The notes under the pieces were generated by a model that saw only the letters and a program-made list of their open reading frames with translations, was not told where the DNA came from and made no database searches. Source: Actinomycetota bacterium (GTDB lineage Bacteria > Actinomycetota > Actinomycetes > Actinomycetales > Microbacteriaceae). From it: a stretch of DNA of 24,075 bases. The stretch spans positions 1 to 24,075 of the forward strand of contig WLDR01000004.1 of assembly GCA_009704705.1 (NCBI GenBank). Reading direction: 5' to 3'. Of the stretch, positions 14,658 through 22,823 are shown one piece after another (the stretch's first letter is position 1; the number at the start of each line of letters is the position of its first letter). A program made the position numbers and the translations under genes.

Positions 14658-14693
14658 CCACCACCCCCGTAAACCTGAAAGCGAGAAAACACA

Positions 14694-15683
14694 ATGGGAA
14701 TTCTTGGCACCGGAGTGCAAGAAGGATTGATGCTCAAGCCCGTCAAGTACAAGTGGGCGATGGACCTTTACGACCAGGCTGTAGCTAACACCTGGTTCCC
14801 CAACGAAATTCAGCTCGGCGAAGACATCGCCGATTTCAAGAAGATGACGGATGAAGAACGTCACGCCATCACCTTCTTGATGAGCTACTTCAACCCGAAC
14901 GAGCTGCTCGTGAACAAGGCGCTTGCATTCGGCGTCTACCCCTACGTCAACGCGCCCGAGTGCCACCTGTACCTCGCGAAGCAGATGTGGGAAGAAGCAA
15001 ACCACTGCATGTCGTTCGAGTACGTTCTCGAAACCTTCCCGATTGACCGCGAAGAGGCCTACGGATCGCACGTCAACGTGCCATCGATGGCTCGCAAGGA
15101 AGAGTTCGAAGTTAACTTCATCAAGCGCATGACCGAGCAGACGCTCGACATCACCACGACCGAGGGCAAGAAGGACTTCGTTCGCAACCTCGTTGCGTAC
15201 AACGTGATTCTTGAGGGCATCTGGTTCTACTCGGGCTTCATGGTTGCCCTGTCGTTCCGTCAGCGCAACCTGTTGCGCAACTTCGGTTCGCTCATGGACT
15301 GGGTCGTTCGCGACGAGTCGCTGCACCTCAAGTTCGGCATCAACCTGATTCTCACGGTGCTCGAAGAGAACGAAGACCTGCAGACGCCCGAGTTCGCTGC
15401 CGAAATCAAGCAGATGATCCTCGACGCTGTGGAGATGGAGTCCGACTACAACCGCGACTTGCTGCCCAACGGCATCCTCGGATTGAACTCGAACTACATC
15501 AACCAGTACGTGCGCTACCTCGCTGACCGTCGCCTCGAAGAACTCGGTTTCGAAGCCGAGTACAAGGTGTCGAACCCAGCGAAGTGGATGGCTACCGCCA
15601 ACGACACGCTGCAGTTGGTCAACTTCTTCGAGTCAACCAACACGAGCTACGAGTCGAACGCATCGGCCGCTACCTCGAAGTAG
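14694..15683 (+). CDS. nrdB: Ribonucleotide reductase small (beta) subunit, class Ic-like (Phe at radical site)
   Basis: Ferritin-like R2 subunit of 329 residues that generates the oxidising equivalent for NrdA. The metal ligands are all present: Glu70 (FNPNE), Glu101 and His104 (EEANH), Glu174 (VILEGIWFY), Glu208 and His211 (RDESLH). Spacings of 31, 3, 34 and 3 between successive ligands (70-101, 101-104, 174-208, 208-211) match Escherichia coli and Chlamydia R2. The radical tyrosine position, seven residues after the second ligand (Tyr122 in E. coli), is Phe108 (codon TTC at 15015-15017). Glu as first ligand and Phe at the radical site match class Ic, in which a Mn(IV)/Fe(III) centre replaces the tyrosyl radical. 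Tyr319 near the C-terminus could serve in radical transfer. It follows the micropeptide by 36 nt. Metal content is inferred. Confidence 0.95.
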   Translation: MGILGTGVQEGLMLKPVKYKWAMDLYDQAVANTWFPNEIQLGEDIADFKKMTDEERHAITFLMSYFNPNELLVNKALAFGVYPYVNAPECHLYLAKQMWEEANHCMSFEYVLETFPIDREEAYGSHVNVPSMARKEEFEVNFIKRMTEQTLDITTTEGKKDFVRNLVAYNVILEGIWFYSGFMVALSFRQRNLLRNFGSLMDWVVRDESLHLKFGINLILTVLEENEDLQTPEFAAEIKQMILDAVEMESDYNRDLLPNGILGLNSNYINQYVRYLADRRLEELGFEAEYKVSNPAKWMATANDTLQLVNFFESTNTSYESNASAATSK

Positions 15684-15714
15684 CTCTTGACCTCGCTGGC
15701 TGAGGCCGGCTCGA

Positions 15715-15749
15715 AATGCCCCGGTCGCCCTTGTGGCGGTCGGGGCATT
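15715..15749 (+). terminator. Hairpin terminator after nrdB
   Basis: A 15-bp stem: 15715-15729 (AATGCCCCGGTCGCC) pairs with 15735-15749 (GGCGGTCGGGGCATT) with two G-U pairs and a five-base loop CTTGT. It starts 31 bases after the nrdB stop and is followed by a weak T-containing run (GTCGTT). It probably ends the nrdA-nrdB transcript and may also block read-through from the convergent hrpA, which ends at 15767. Confidence 0.8.
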
Positions 15750-15766
15750 GTCGTTAAGTGGTGGCT

Positions 15767-18700
15767 CTACGCGAGCATTTTCTTGATGCGCTGAAGTGAC
15801 ACGGGCTCGGCCGTGCCCAGGTGTTGGGCGAACAGGCTGACGCGAAGTTCTTCGAGCGCCCAGCGTGCTCGAGCAATCGGGTTCGCGGGGCTGGCCGCCG
15901 CGAGAGCTGCGGTATCGAGCGCGGACGCGAGCTCGGGCAGCGGGATGCGCCCACCGGCGGACTCGAAGAGGGCGAGTGCCGCATCCAACTCGTTTGCCAC
16001 CGTGCGGTCACGCCCCGGGTCGTCGGCCATTCGGGTGACGCGCTCGGTGATGGCGCGCACGTAAATCAGAATGCGGGGGAGTCGGTCGAGCCCTGCGCGG
16101 GAGATGAACCGCGAGCAAACCAGGTCGGCGAGGTGTTGCTTTTCGCCGGCCAGAACGGCCATGAACGCGAGCGCATTTGTGTTGGCAATTGCCTTGTCGG
16201 CTTCGCGAACGGCAGCAAGAATGCGCACGACTAGGGCCGTGGTGTCGAAGAGGGAATCCATCAGCTGCGACTGCACGCGGTCGCGCAGGGTCTCGAATTC
16301 GTGCTTGCTGAAGATGAGCCCGTCGGGGCGCATCGCAAAAAGAACCCGGTCGATCGCTGCGTCGATGGCATCGTCCACGAGTTCGGTCGAGTTCTTGTAT
16401 GGCGCCGCCGCGAGGGCGAGGCGCTCGTTCTGAGTGAGGTGCTCGAGCACGTACTTGGCCGGCGATGCAATCGTTGCGCGAATGAGAGCGCGCACGCCGA
16501 GCGGATGAACGGCAAGCTGCTGCTCGGCCGTGGCAAGAATGCGAACGCTCGCCACCGCGCCACTGCTCTTGCCCATACTGTTGCCAGTGGCACCATTACT
16601 CGTGTTGCCAACGCCAAGCAAGCTTGCGGGCACAACAGCCGGGAACCCTCGAACAGTATTCGCCCCGATTGACGTGTCAATTGTGCGGGGGAGCTCGTCG
16701 AAGTCCCAGCTGACGAGGTCTCGCTCGAGACCGCCACCTGTGCCGTCATTATGCGTACGCGATTGCGTACGCATAAGTGCATTGTCGGAGGGTCGCTCGG
16801 TTGCCTGACCGGCGGTTGTGCGCCCGGTGCCACCAACCGAGTCACCGGCGAGAACGCCCGCCACCGCATCCCGAGATTCGCTGGCGAATTTTTCTTGCAG
16901 AAACGACAACACCGGCCCGGCGCCGAGTCGTGTGCCACGCGAGTCGATGACGCGGAACGTCACGCGCAGGTGGTCGGGCACGCGCTCGATGTCGAAGTCA
17001 CCCGCGACGATTCGGGTGTACGACGCCTTCGTGAGTTCGGCAGCCAGAGCATCGAGAAAGTCAGTGGTGTCGCCAGCGACCACGGGAGGTTCGTCGGACA
17101 TTCCCGCCAACGCCTTGTCGGCGAAGTCGGCTGCCGGCACGACATGTCGCCGCAGTGCCTTCGGCAGAGTCTTGATGAGCGCGGTGGCCAATTCTGCGCG
17201 CAGGCCAGAAACCTGCCACGTGAACGGCGCGGGACGAAGTGCGGGCAAAACGGAGGCAGGAACGTCCACACTGACACCGTCATCGGGATGCCCGGGCTCG
17301 AATCGATAGTGCAGCGCGAGTTTGTGGTCACCCCATGCCCACTCGTGTGGAAAGAGTGACTCGTCGAGATCGCCCGACTCTTCTTCGCCCAGAAGATCTT
17401 CGCGACGCATGGTGAGCAGATCGGGGTCGACCGTGCGCGCCTCACGCCACCACCCCTCGAACGTGCGGGTCGAAAATACGTCGACCGGAATGCGTGCGTT
17501 GTAGAAGGCGAACACGTTCTCGTCATCGAACAGCAGGTCACGACGTCGGGTTCGCTCTTCGAGGTCGGCGAGTTCGGCCCGAAGGTCTTGGTTCGCGCGA
17601 TCGAACGCCTGCGGGGAATCCCACTCACCCTCGACGAGTGCGTGGCGGATGAACAGCTCGCGCGCATAGGCGGGGTCGACCTTCGAGTACTGGAATCGAC
17701 GCTTCGCCACTATGGGCACACCGAACAGCGTCACGCGCTCATGTGCGACGACAGAACCCTGCGCGCGCTCCCAGTGCGGTTCGCTGAACGAGCGCTTACA
17801 CAGGTCACCAGCCAGCGCCTCGGCCCACTCGGGCTGGATGGCTGCGTTCATGCGCGCGAACAGCCGGCTTGTTTCGACGAGCTCAGCACTCATCACCGCA
17901 GCCGGTGGCTTCTTTGCCAGCGTCGACCCGGGAAAGAGAACGAACTTCGCCGTGCGCGACCCGAGGTACTCGACAGACACGCGCTTGGCGTTCGAGCCAC
18001 TCGTCGACTTTGCGCCGGGTCGACTCGGCGCATCCTTGTCTTGGCGAATGCCAATGTGCGACAGTAGCCCGGCGAGCAGCGCGCGGTGAATGCCGTCGGG
18101 GTTCACTTGGGGTGCTCCTGGGCGGATGCCCATCGGCTTGGCGATGGAGGTGAGCTGGCGGTATACGTCGGCCCACTCGCGCACGCGCAGGTAGTTTAGA
18201 AACTCCGACTTGCACATGCGACGGAACGCACTCGACGACAGCTCTGCTCGCTTCTCTTCGAGGTAGTTCCACAGATTGACGAGCGAGAGAAAGTCACTCG
18301 TGGGGTCGGCGAATCGCGCGTGCAGCGTGTCGGCCTGCGGGCGCTTCTCGACCGGGCGTTCCCGTGGATCTTGTACCGCCAGACCGGCGACGATTGCGAG
18401 CACTTCGCGTTCGACGCCGAGACGCCGAGACTCAACAACCATGCGGGCAAACCGCGGTTCGATCGGAAGCTTTGCCAGGTCGCGCCCGACCTTCGTCAGT
18501 TTGGGTACGCCGTGGGCGGAGGCCACAACCGCGCCGAGCTCGCGCAACAAGTCGACGCCGTCTTTCACTCCCTTCGCATCGGGCGGTTGAATGAACGGAA
18601 ACTCGGCGATGTCGGCGATGCCCAGCGACGCAGCCTGCAGAATGACCGACGCGAGGTTCGTGCGCAGAATCTCGGGGTCAGTGAACTCGGGACGCTTGGC

Positions 18701-19813
18701 GAAATCTTCTTCGCTGTACAGGCGAATCGCGATGCCGTCACTCGTTCGACCACACCTACCCGAGCGTTGGTTCGCACTTGCTTGTGAGATCGCCTCGATG
18801 GGGAGTCGCTGAACTTTCGCGCGCGAGCTGTACCGCGAGATGCGCGCGAGCCCGGTGTCAATGACGTAGCGGATGCCCGGCACGGTCAAACTCGTTTCGG
18901 CCACGTTCGTCGCCAGAATCACCCGTCGTCGCATGCCGGGCATGGTCGAGCGTTCGAAAACGCGGTGCTGCTCGGCGGACGAGAGTCGGCCGTACAGCGG
19001 GAGTACCTCTGTTCCTGAGAGCGCACCGCTTTCGATGCGTGCGGTGATGGCATCTTGCGCATCCCGAATCTCGTTCTCACCGGAGAGAAAGACGAGCACG
19101 TCACCGGGAGCTTCTCGTGCGAGCTCGTCGAGTGCCGCAACGATTCCGTCGATGTAGTCGGTCACCTCCGGCGTAGCTTGCCCGCCGGATGCTTCGTCGG
19201 GGTCATCCGGGTCTTCGCTCGTCATCTTCTCGGCAACGAGTGACCGATAACGCAGCTCAATCGGATACGTGCGCCCACTCACCTCGATGATGGGTGCGCC
19301 GTCGAAGTGCGCTGAGAAACTCTCGGGGTCAATTGTCGCGCTGGTGATGATCACCTTGAGGTCGGGCCGTTTGGGCAGGATGCGCTTCAGATAGCCGAGC
19401 AGAAAGTCGATGTTGAGGCTGCGCTCGTGCGCCTCGTCGATGATGATCGTGTCGAACGCGCGCAAGTCGGGGTCGCGGTGAATCGCGTTGAGCAAAATGC
19501 CGTCGGTCATCACCGTGATGAGTGATGTGTCGGATGACTGATCGGTGAAACGAACGCGGTAACCGACTTCTTTGCCCAGTTCGACACCGAGCTCCTCGGC
19601 AACCCGCTCTGCGACGGCCCGAGCGGCAATTCGTCGCGGCTGTGTGTGGGCGATGCGTTCCCGCCCGAGCGCGAGCGCCATCTTGGGTAGCTGTGTCGTT
19701 TTGCCGGAGCCGGTGGCGCCGGCGACGATGACAACCTGGTGGTCGCGAATCGCCTGCTCGATGTCATTTCGACGTTCTGACACCGGTAGGTTAGGCGGGA
19801 ATTCAATCTGCAC
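15767..19813 (-). CDS. hrpA: ATP-dependent RNA helicase HrpA (DEAH family)
   Basis: DEAH/RHA RNA helicase of 1348 residues, close to the family length (about 1300), acting in the cytosol on structured RNA; HrpA of E. coli acts on stalled ribosomes and mRNA. Walker A GATGSGKTT is at 32-40, DEAH at 126-129, SAT at 158-160, then LATNVAETSLTVPG and QRSGRCGR (motifs V and VI) near residues 305-360, followed by helicase-associated domains and a long C-terminal DUF3418-type region (about 740-1340). Inside it, about residues 995-1070 form a Gly/Ser/Thr-rich low-complexity insert holding a perfect inverted repeat in the DNA (16749-16776). Start GTG 19813 has GAGGTGAGG directly upstream. It is convergent with nrdB and divergent from the DHA2 MFS gene. 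Confidence 0.94.
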   Translation of the reverse strand: MQIEFPPNLPVSERRNDIEQAIRDHQVVIVAGATGSGKTTQLPKMALALGRERIAHTQPRRIAARAVAERVAEELGVELGKEVGYRVRFTDQSSDTSLITVMTDGILLNAIHRDPDLRAFDTIIIDEAHERSLNIDFLLGYLKRILPKRPDLKVIITSATIDPESFSAHFDGAPIIEVSGRTYPIELRYRSLVAEKMTSEDPDDPDEASGGQATPEVTDYIDGIVAALDELAREAPGDVLVFLSGENEIRDAQDAITARIESGALSGTEVLPLYGRLSSAEQHRVFERSTMPGMRRRVILATNVAETSLTVPGIRYVIDTGLARISRYSSRAKVQRLPIEAISQASANQRSGRCGRTSDGIAIRLYSEEDFAKRPEFTDPEILRTNLASVILQAASLGIADIAEFPFIQPPDAKGVKDGVDLLRELGAVVASAHGVPKLTKVGRDLAKLPIEPRFARMVVESRRLGVEREVLAIVAGLAVQDPRERPVEKRPQADTLHARFADPTSDFLSLVNLWNYLEEKRAELSSSAFRRMCKSEFLNYLRVREWADVYRQLTSIAKPMGIRPGAPQVNPDGIHRALLAGLLSHIGIRQDKDAPSRPGAKSTSGSNAKRVSVEYLGSRTAKFVLFPGSTLAKKPPAAVMSAELVETSRLFARMNAAIQPEWAEALAGDLCKRSFSEPHWERAQGSVVAHERVTLFGVPIVAKRRFQYSKVDPAYARELFIRHALVEGEWDSPQAFDRANQDLRAELADLEERTRRRDLLFDDENVFAFYNARIPVDVFSTRTFEGWWREARTVDPDLLTMRREDLLGEEESGDLDESLFPHEWAWGDHKLALHYRFEPGHPDDGVSVDVPASVLPALRPAPFTWQVSGLRAELATALIKTLPKALRRHVVPAADFADKALAGMSDEPPVVAGDTTDFLDALAAELTKASYTRIVAGDFDIERVPDHLRVTFRVIDSRGTRLGAGPVLSFLQEKFASESRDAVAGVLAGDSVGGTGRTTAGQATERPSDNALMRTQSRTHNDGTGGGLERDLVSWDFDELPRTIDTSIGANTVRGFPAVVPASLLGVGNTSNGATGNSMGKSSGAVASVRILATAEQQLAVHPLGVRALIRATIASPAKYVLEHLTQNERLALAAAPYKNSTELVDDAIDAAIDRVLFAMRPDGLIFSKHEFETLRDRVQSQLMDSLFDTTALVVRILAAVREADKAIANTNALAFMAVLAGEKQHLADLVCSRFISRAGLDRLPRILIYVRAITERVTRMADDPGRDRTVANELDAALALFESAGGRIPLPELASALDTAALAAASPANPIARARWALEELRVSLFAQHLGTAEPVSLQRIKKMLA
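16749..16776. repeat. Perfect 12-bp inverted repeat with 4-bp loop inside hrpA
   Basis: TTATGCGTACGC (16749-16760), GATT, then GCGTACGCATAA (16765-16776): arms are exact reverse complements. Each arm contains the 8-bp palindrome GCGTACGC, so the site is both an inverted repeat and a direct repeat of GCGTACGC with a 12-bp period. It encodes part of the low-complexity insert of HrpA (about residues 1013-1022). Confidence 0.9.
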
Positions 19814-19849
19814 GCCTCACCTCTTTCCTCCTGGGCGCCACGCTCTCGG

Positions 19850-19855
19850 TAGGAT
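19850..19855 (+). promoter_or_regulatory. -10 element TAGGAT upstream of the DHA2 transporter gene
   Basis: TAGGAT fits TANNNT and would start transcription near 19862, giving a leader of about 30 nt before ATG 19895. A TTG at 19862 lies six bases after it and could be a leaderless start. No clear -35 is visible. Confidence 0.35.
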
Positions 19856-19894
19856 GAACTGTTGTTCCACCCTGATCACGGAAGTTGGCTTCTC

Positions 19895-21436
19895 ATGGCA
19901 CGTCCCTCGTCGACTGTAACTGTGCCAGAAAAAGGATTTCGACGCGGCGCCGTCATCGTGCTCGGCATGCTCGGTGCGATTCAGGTGGCAGACCCCCTCG
20001 TGTCGTCGTTGTCGCTGGTCAAGGCCTCTGATGAATTGAACTTCACGGCGTCAATGCAATCGCTCGCCGCGGGCATCTCGACCCTCGCCCTCGCTGCCTT
20101 CGCAATCACGGGCGGGATGCTCGCCGACCGACTCGGTCGTCGCGGCATTCTCTTTGCGTCCCTCCTCGTTTCCTCGGCCGGTCAAGTACTCACCGCAGTG
20201 AGCCAAGACCCCGCCATGTACCTGTCCGGTCGCATCATCACCGGAATGGCGCTGGGTATCACGTTCGGTTCGGCCTATGCCATGTTGCGAGCGGTGTCGA
20301 GCGAGAAGTCTCTGGGCGGCGCGATGGCCATGTTCAACATTCTCAACGGCGTCGTTCCCGTCGTCGTCATGGTTGTCACCGGTGTGCTGCTCGGCGTCAG
20401 CTGGCGACTCACCTATCTGCTTCTGCCGGCGGTGGCTCTCATCATGATCTGGTTCATCCCCGCGATCTTGCCGAAGATGCCTCGCGTCGGTTCGGGTCGA
20501 GTGGATGTGGTCGGACTCATCTTTGTCGGTGTAGGTCTGGCCACCCTGCTCGCCGGAATCAGCAATGCGAGCAAGGGCTTTGTATCAGTCGACTTCCTGG
20601 CGCCCATGGCCATCGGTGTTTTGTCGCTCGCAATCTTCGCGTGGAATGAATCACGGGTGAAGAACCCGGCCTTCCCGATCAAGCTCCTCACTCATCCGGC
20701 ATTTATCGGTGCCGTCATCATGGGCATCTTCTGGAACTTCGCTGCCGGTGGGCTGAGCCAGATGTTGCCAAACATGTGGCAGTACGTCACGCACATCACC
20801 CCGTCGCTGATCGGAATTGCGCAGCTACCAATGTCGGCTGCCGGAATCGTCGGTTCGCTGGTCGCCGGTGCGCTACTGTCGCGGGGTGTCGCGTCCCGCT
20901 TCATCTCCGTCACCGGTTACGGGTTTCTCGTTCTGGCGTTCATCGAGCTCGCGATTGTGGGTCCAACCTCCAGTTACATCGTCTTCGTCTTCGGCATGGT
21001 TCTCGCCGGTTTGGGCTACATGATGAACGCAACGACGCAGGGCAATCTCTTTCTCAAGCTCGCACCGGCAAAGTTTTATGGCGCCGTCACCTCGAGCAAG
21101 ATGGCCGTCGGCCAGTTCGGATACGCACTCGGTCTCACCGGTACGTCGACCGCAATCAGCATTCTTACGCTCAATCGAGTGAACGAAATTTCTCAGGGTA
21201 CGGTCACGGGTGAAGAAAACTGGGATGCGATCACGAGCTATATGGCAACCGGCACCACGTCGAACTCCGCTCTGTCTGCGATTCCCGTGGCCCAGATTGA
21301 GGGTGCGTACGCCTACGCGTTCAACATGACGTCGGCCGGTGCAGCCGTGCTCATCTTGATTGCGGGCATCCTGATGTTTGTGGCACTGAGTCGCAAGAAC
21401 GCATCAGTGCCCGTTGACACCTTCATTGAGCGCTAG
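19895..21436 (+). CDS. MFS transporter, DHA2 (14-TM, EmrB/QacA-like) family
   Basis: Proton-coupled exporter-type membrane protein of 513 residues with about 14 TM helices, the length expected for DHA2 drug exporters. MFS motif A is clear (GGMLADRLGRRG, about residues 77-88), and GRIITGMALGITFGSAYAML (about 113-132) is the motif B-like helix. A hydrophilic extracytoplasmic loop between the last TM helices (about 430-465, Ser/Thr/Glu-rich) is typical. I choose ATG 19895 because GGAAG lies ten bases upstream and the protein then begins with a short polar tail before TM1; TTG 19862, directly after a TAGGAT, would add 11 residues. Substrate unknown. Its TAG stop is interlocked with the sdaA stop through CTAG (21433-21436). 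Confidence 0.88.
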   Translation: MARPSSTVTVPEKGFRRGAVIVLGMLGAIQVADPLVSSLSLVKASDELNFTASMQSLAAGISTLALAAFAITGGMLADRLGRRGILFASLLVSSAGQVLTAVSQDPAMYLSGRIITGMALGITFGSAYAMLRAVSSEKSLGGAMAMFNILNGVVPVVVMVVTGVLLGVSWRLTYLLLPAVALIMIWFIPAILPKMPRVGSGRVDVVGLIFVGVGLATLLAGISNASKGFVSVDFLAPMAIGVLSLAIFAWNESRVKNPAFPIKLLTHPAFIGAVIMGIFWNFAAGGLSQMLPNMWQYVTHITPSLIGIAQLPMSAAGIVGSLVAGALLSRGVASRFISVTGYGFLVLAFIELAIVGPTSSYIVFVFGMVLAGLGYMMNATTQGNLFLKLAPAKFYGAVTSSKMAVGQFGYALGLTGTSTAISILTLNRVNEISQGTVTGEENWDAITSYMATGTTSNSALSAIPVAQIEGAYAYAFNMTSAGAAVLILIAGILMFVALSRKNASVPVDTFIER

Positions 21437-22806
21437 CACTCGATGACGTTGACGGCGAGGCCGCCTTCGCTGGTCTCCTTGTATTTGGTGTTCATGTCGA
21501 GACCCGTCTGACGCATGGTCTCGATGACGGCGTCGAGTGAGACGAGGTGGGTTCCGTCGCCGTGCAGAGCAAGTCGGGCGGCACTGACCGCGGTGGTCGA
21601 CGCGATGGCATTGCGTTCGATGCACGGCACCTGAACGAGACCGCCAATCGGATCACACGTGAGACCGAGGTGGTGCTCCATCGCGATTTCGGCGGCGTTC
21701 TCAATCTGCCGCGGGGTTCCGCCGAGCAACGCGCAGAGGCCGGCAGCGGCCATTGCGCAGGCGGGGCCGACCTCGCCCTGGCATCCCGCTTCAGCCCCAG
21801 AGATGCTCGCATTCGCCTTGAACAGAGAACCAATCGCCGTCGCCGTCAAGAGGTAGGTACGCAGGTGCGTCGCCGTCACACCGGGAACGAAGCGCAGGGC
21901 ATACATCGCCACAGCGGGCACGATGCCGGCAGCGCCATTCGTCGGTGCGGTCACAACGCGCCCACCGGCCGCGTTCTCCTCATTGACCGCGAGGGCAAAA
22001 GCGTGAAGCCACTCCGTGGTCGTGTCATGATCGGGGCTTGTTACTGCCTCAAGATTCGCTCGCAGTTGAGCGGCCCGCCGCTGAACGTGCAGCCCACCGG
22101 GAAGTTCTCCATGACCTGCCAGGCCGGCAGTTACGCAGTCGTGCATGGTCGACCAAATGAGGTCCAGGCGCTCGTTCAGGTCGTCGAGGGAATGTTGTGC
22201 GAGTTCGTTCGCCAAGGCGACCTCTGCGATAGAAATCCCGTGCTGGTCGCAGAGCGCGATCATCGCCTCGGAATTAGTGAAGGGCATCGGCCAACCGATC
22301 CCTCCGGCTTCCGAATGTGAGTCACCGTCTCGCCGAATAAACCCACCGCCAATGGAGAAGTACGTTTCCTCGGCGATGGTCTTGCCGTGCGCATCCGTCG
22401 CGGTGAGCGTCAAGGCGTTGGCGTGACCGGGTAGTCGTGTGCGTGGCTGAAATTCGATGTCGTCGCGCTCAAAAGTGATGCTGTGTTCGCCCGCCAGATT
22501 CAGAGTCGGATCCTCGTCAAGCCGTTCCCACGCGCCCCGCACGTCGTGAGGGTCGGCAGTCTCAGGCGAAAAGCCGGTGAGTCCGGCCACGATGGCACTC
22601 GGTGTGCCGTGACCGATTCCGGTCGAGCCCAGAGACCCGAACAAAACGCAGTGAACGCGCGCGACCGGGTCATCGTCCGCGAGACGACCGGAACGCTGCA
22701 AGCGAGCTGCGAAGTCTGCGGCAGCGCGCATCGGACCGACGGTATGCGAGCTTGAGGGGCCCAACCCGAGAGAGAAGAGGTCAAAAGCTGAGACGTACGC
22801 TGTCAC
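21433..22806 (-). CDS. sdaA: L-serine ammonia-lyase (single-chain, [4Fe-4S])
   Basis: Iron-sulfur L-serine dehydratase, converting L-serine to pyruvate and ammonia. The 457-residue length fits the single-polypeptide bacterial type with fused beta (N-terminal) and alpha (C-terminal) domains. Visible features are the FSLGLGPSSSHTVGPMRAA start, the PTNGAAGIVPAV segment, the cluster cysteines in SGAEAGCQGEVGPACAMA and HHLGLTCDPIGGLVQVPC, and a C-terminal residue that is Cys457 (NVIEC). In the Legionella enzyme the terminal Cys reaches into the active site as cluster ligand until serine displaces it. The frame is open far upstream (to 23253), but that would overlap the PMT gene; GTG 22806, preceded by TAGGCT and AGGA, gives the normal N-terminus. 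It follows the PMT gene by 17 bases. Confidence 0.94.
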   Translation of the reverse strand: MTAYVSAFDLFSLGLGPSSSHTVGPMRAAADFAARLQRSGRLADDDPVARVHCVLFGSLGSTGIGHGTPSAIVAGLTGFSPETADPHDVRGAWERLDEDPTLNLAGEHSITFERDDIEFQPRTRLPGHANALTLTATDAHGKTIAEETYFSIGGGFIRRDGDSHSEAGGIGWPMPFTNSEAMIALCDQHGISIAEVALANELAQHSLDDLNERLDLIWSTMHDCVTAGLAGHGELPGGLHVQRRAAQLRANLEAVTSPDHDTTTEWLHAFALAVNEENAAGGRVVTAPTNGAAGIVPAVAMYALRFVPGVTATHLRTYLLTATAIGSLFKANASISGAEAGCQGEVGPACAMAAAGLCALLGGTPRQIENAAEIAMEHHLGLTCDPIGGLVQVPCIERNAIASTTAVSAARLALHGDGTHLVSLDAVIETMRQTGLDMNTKYKETSEGGLAVNVIEC

Positions 22807-22814
22807 ACTTCCTG

Positions 22815-22820
22815 AGCCTA
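22815..22820 (-). promoter_or_regulatory. -10 element TAGGCT before sdaA
   Basis: The minus strand reads TAGGCT in the 17-bp gap between the PMT gene and sdaA, eight bases before the GTG at 22806. That spacing would make sdaA leaderless and independently transcribed. AGGA also lies close to the GTG, but only three bases away, too near for a good SD. Confidence 0.4.
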
Positions 22821-22823
22821 GAA

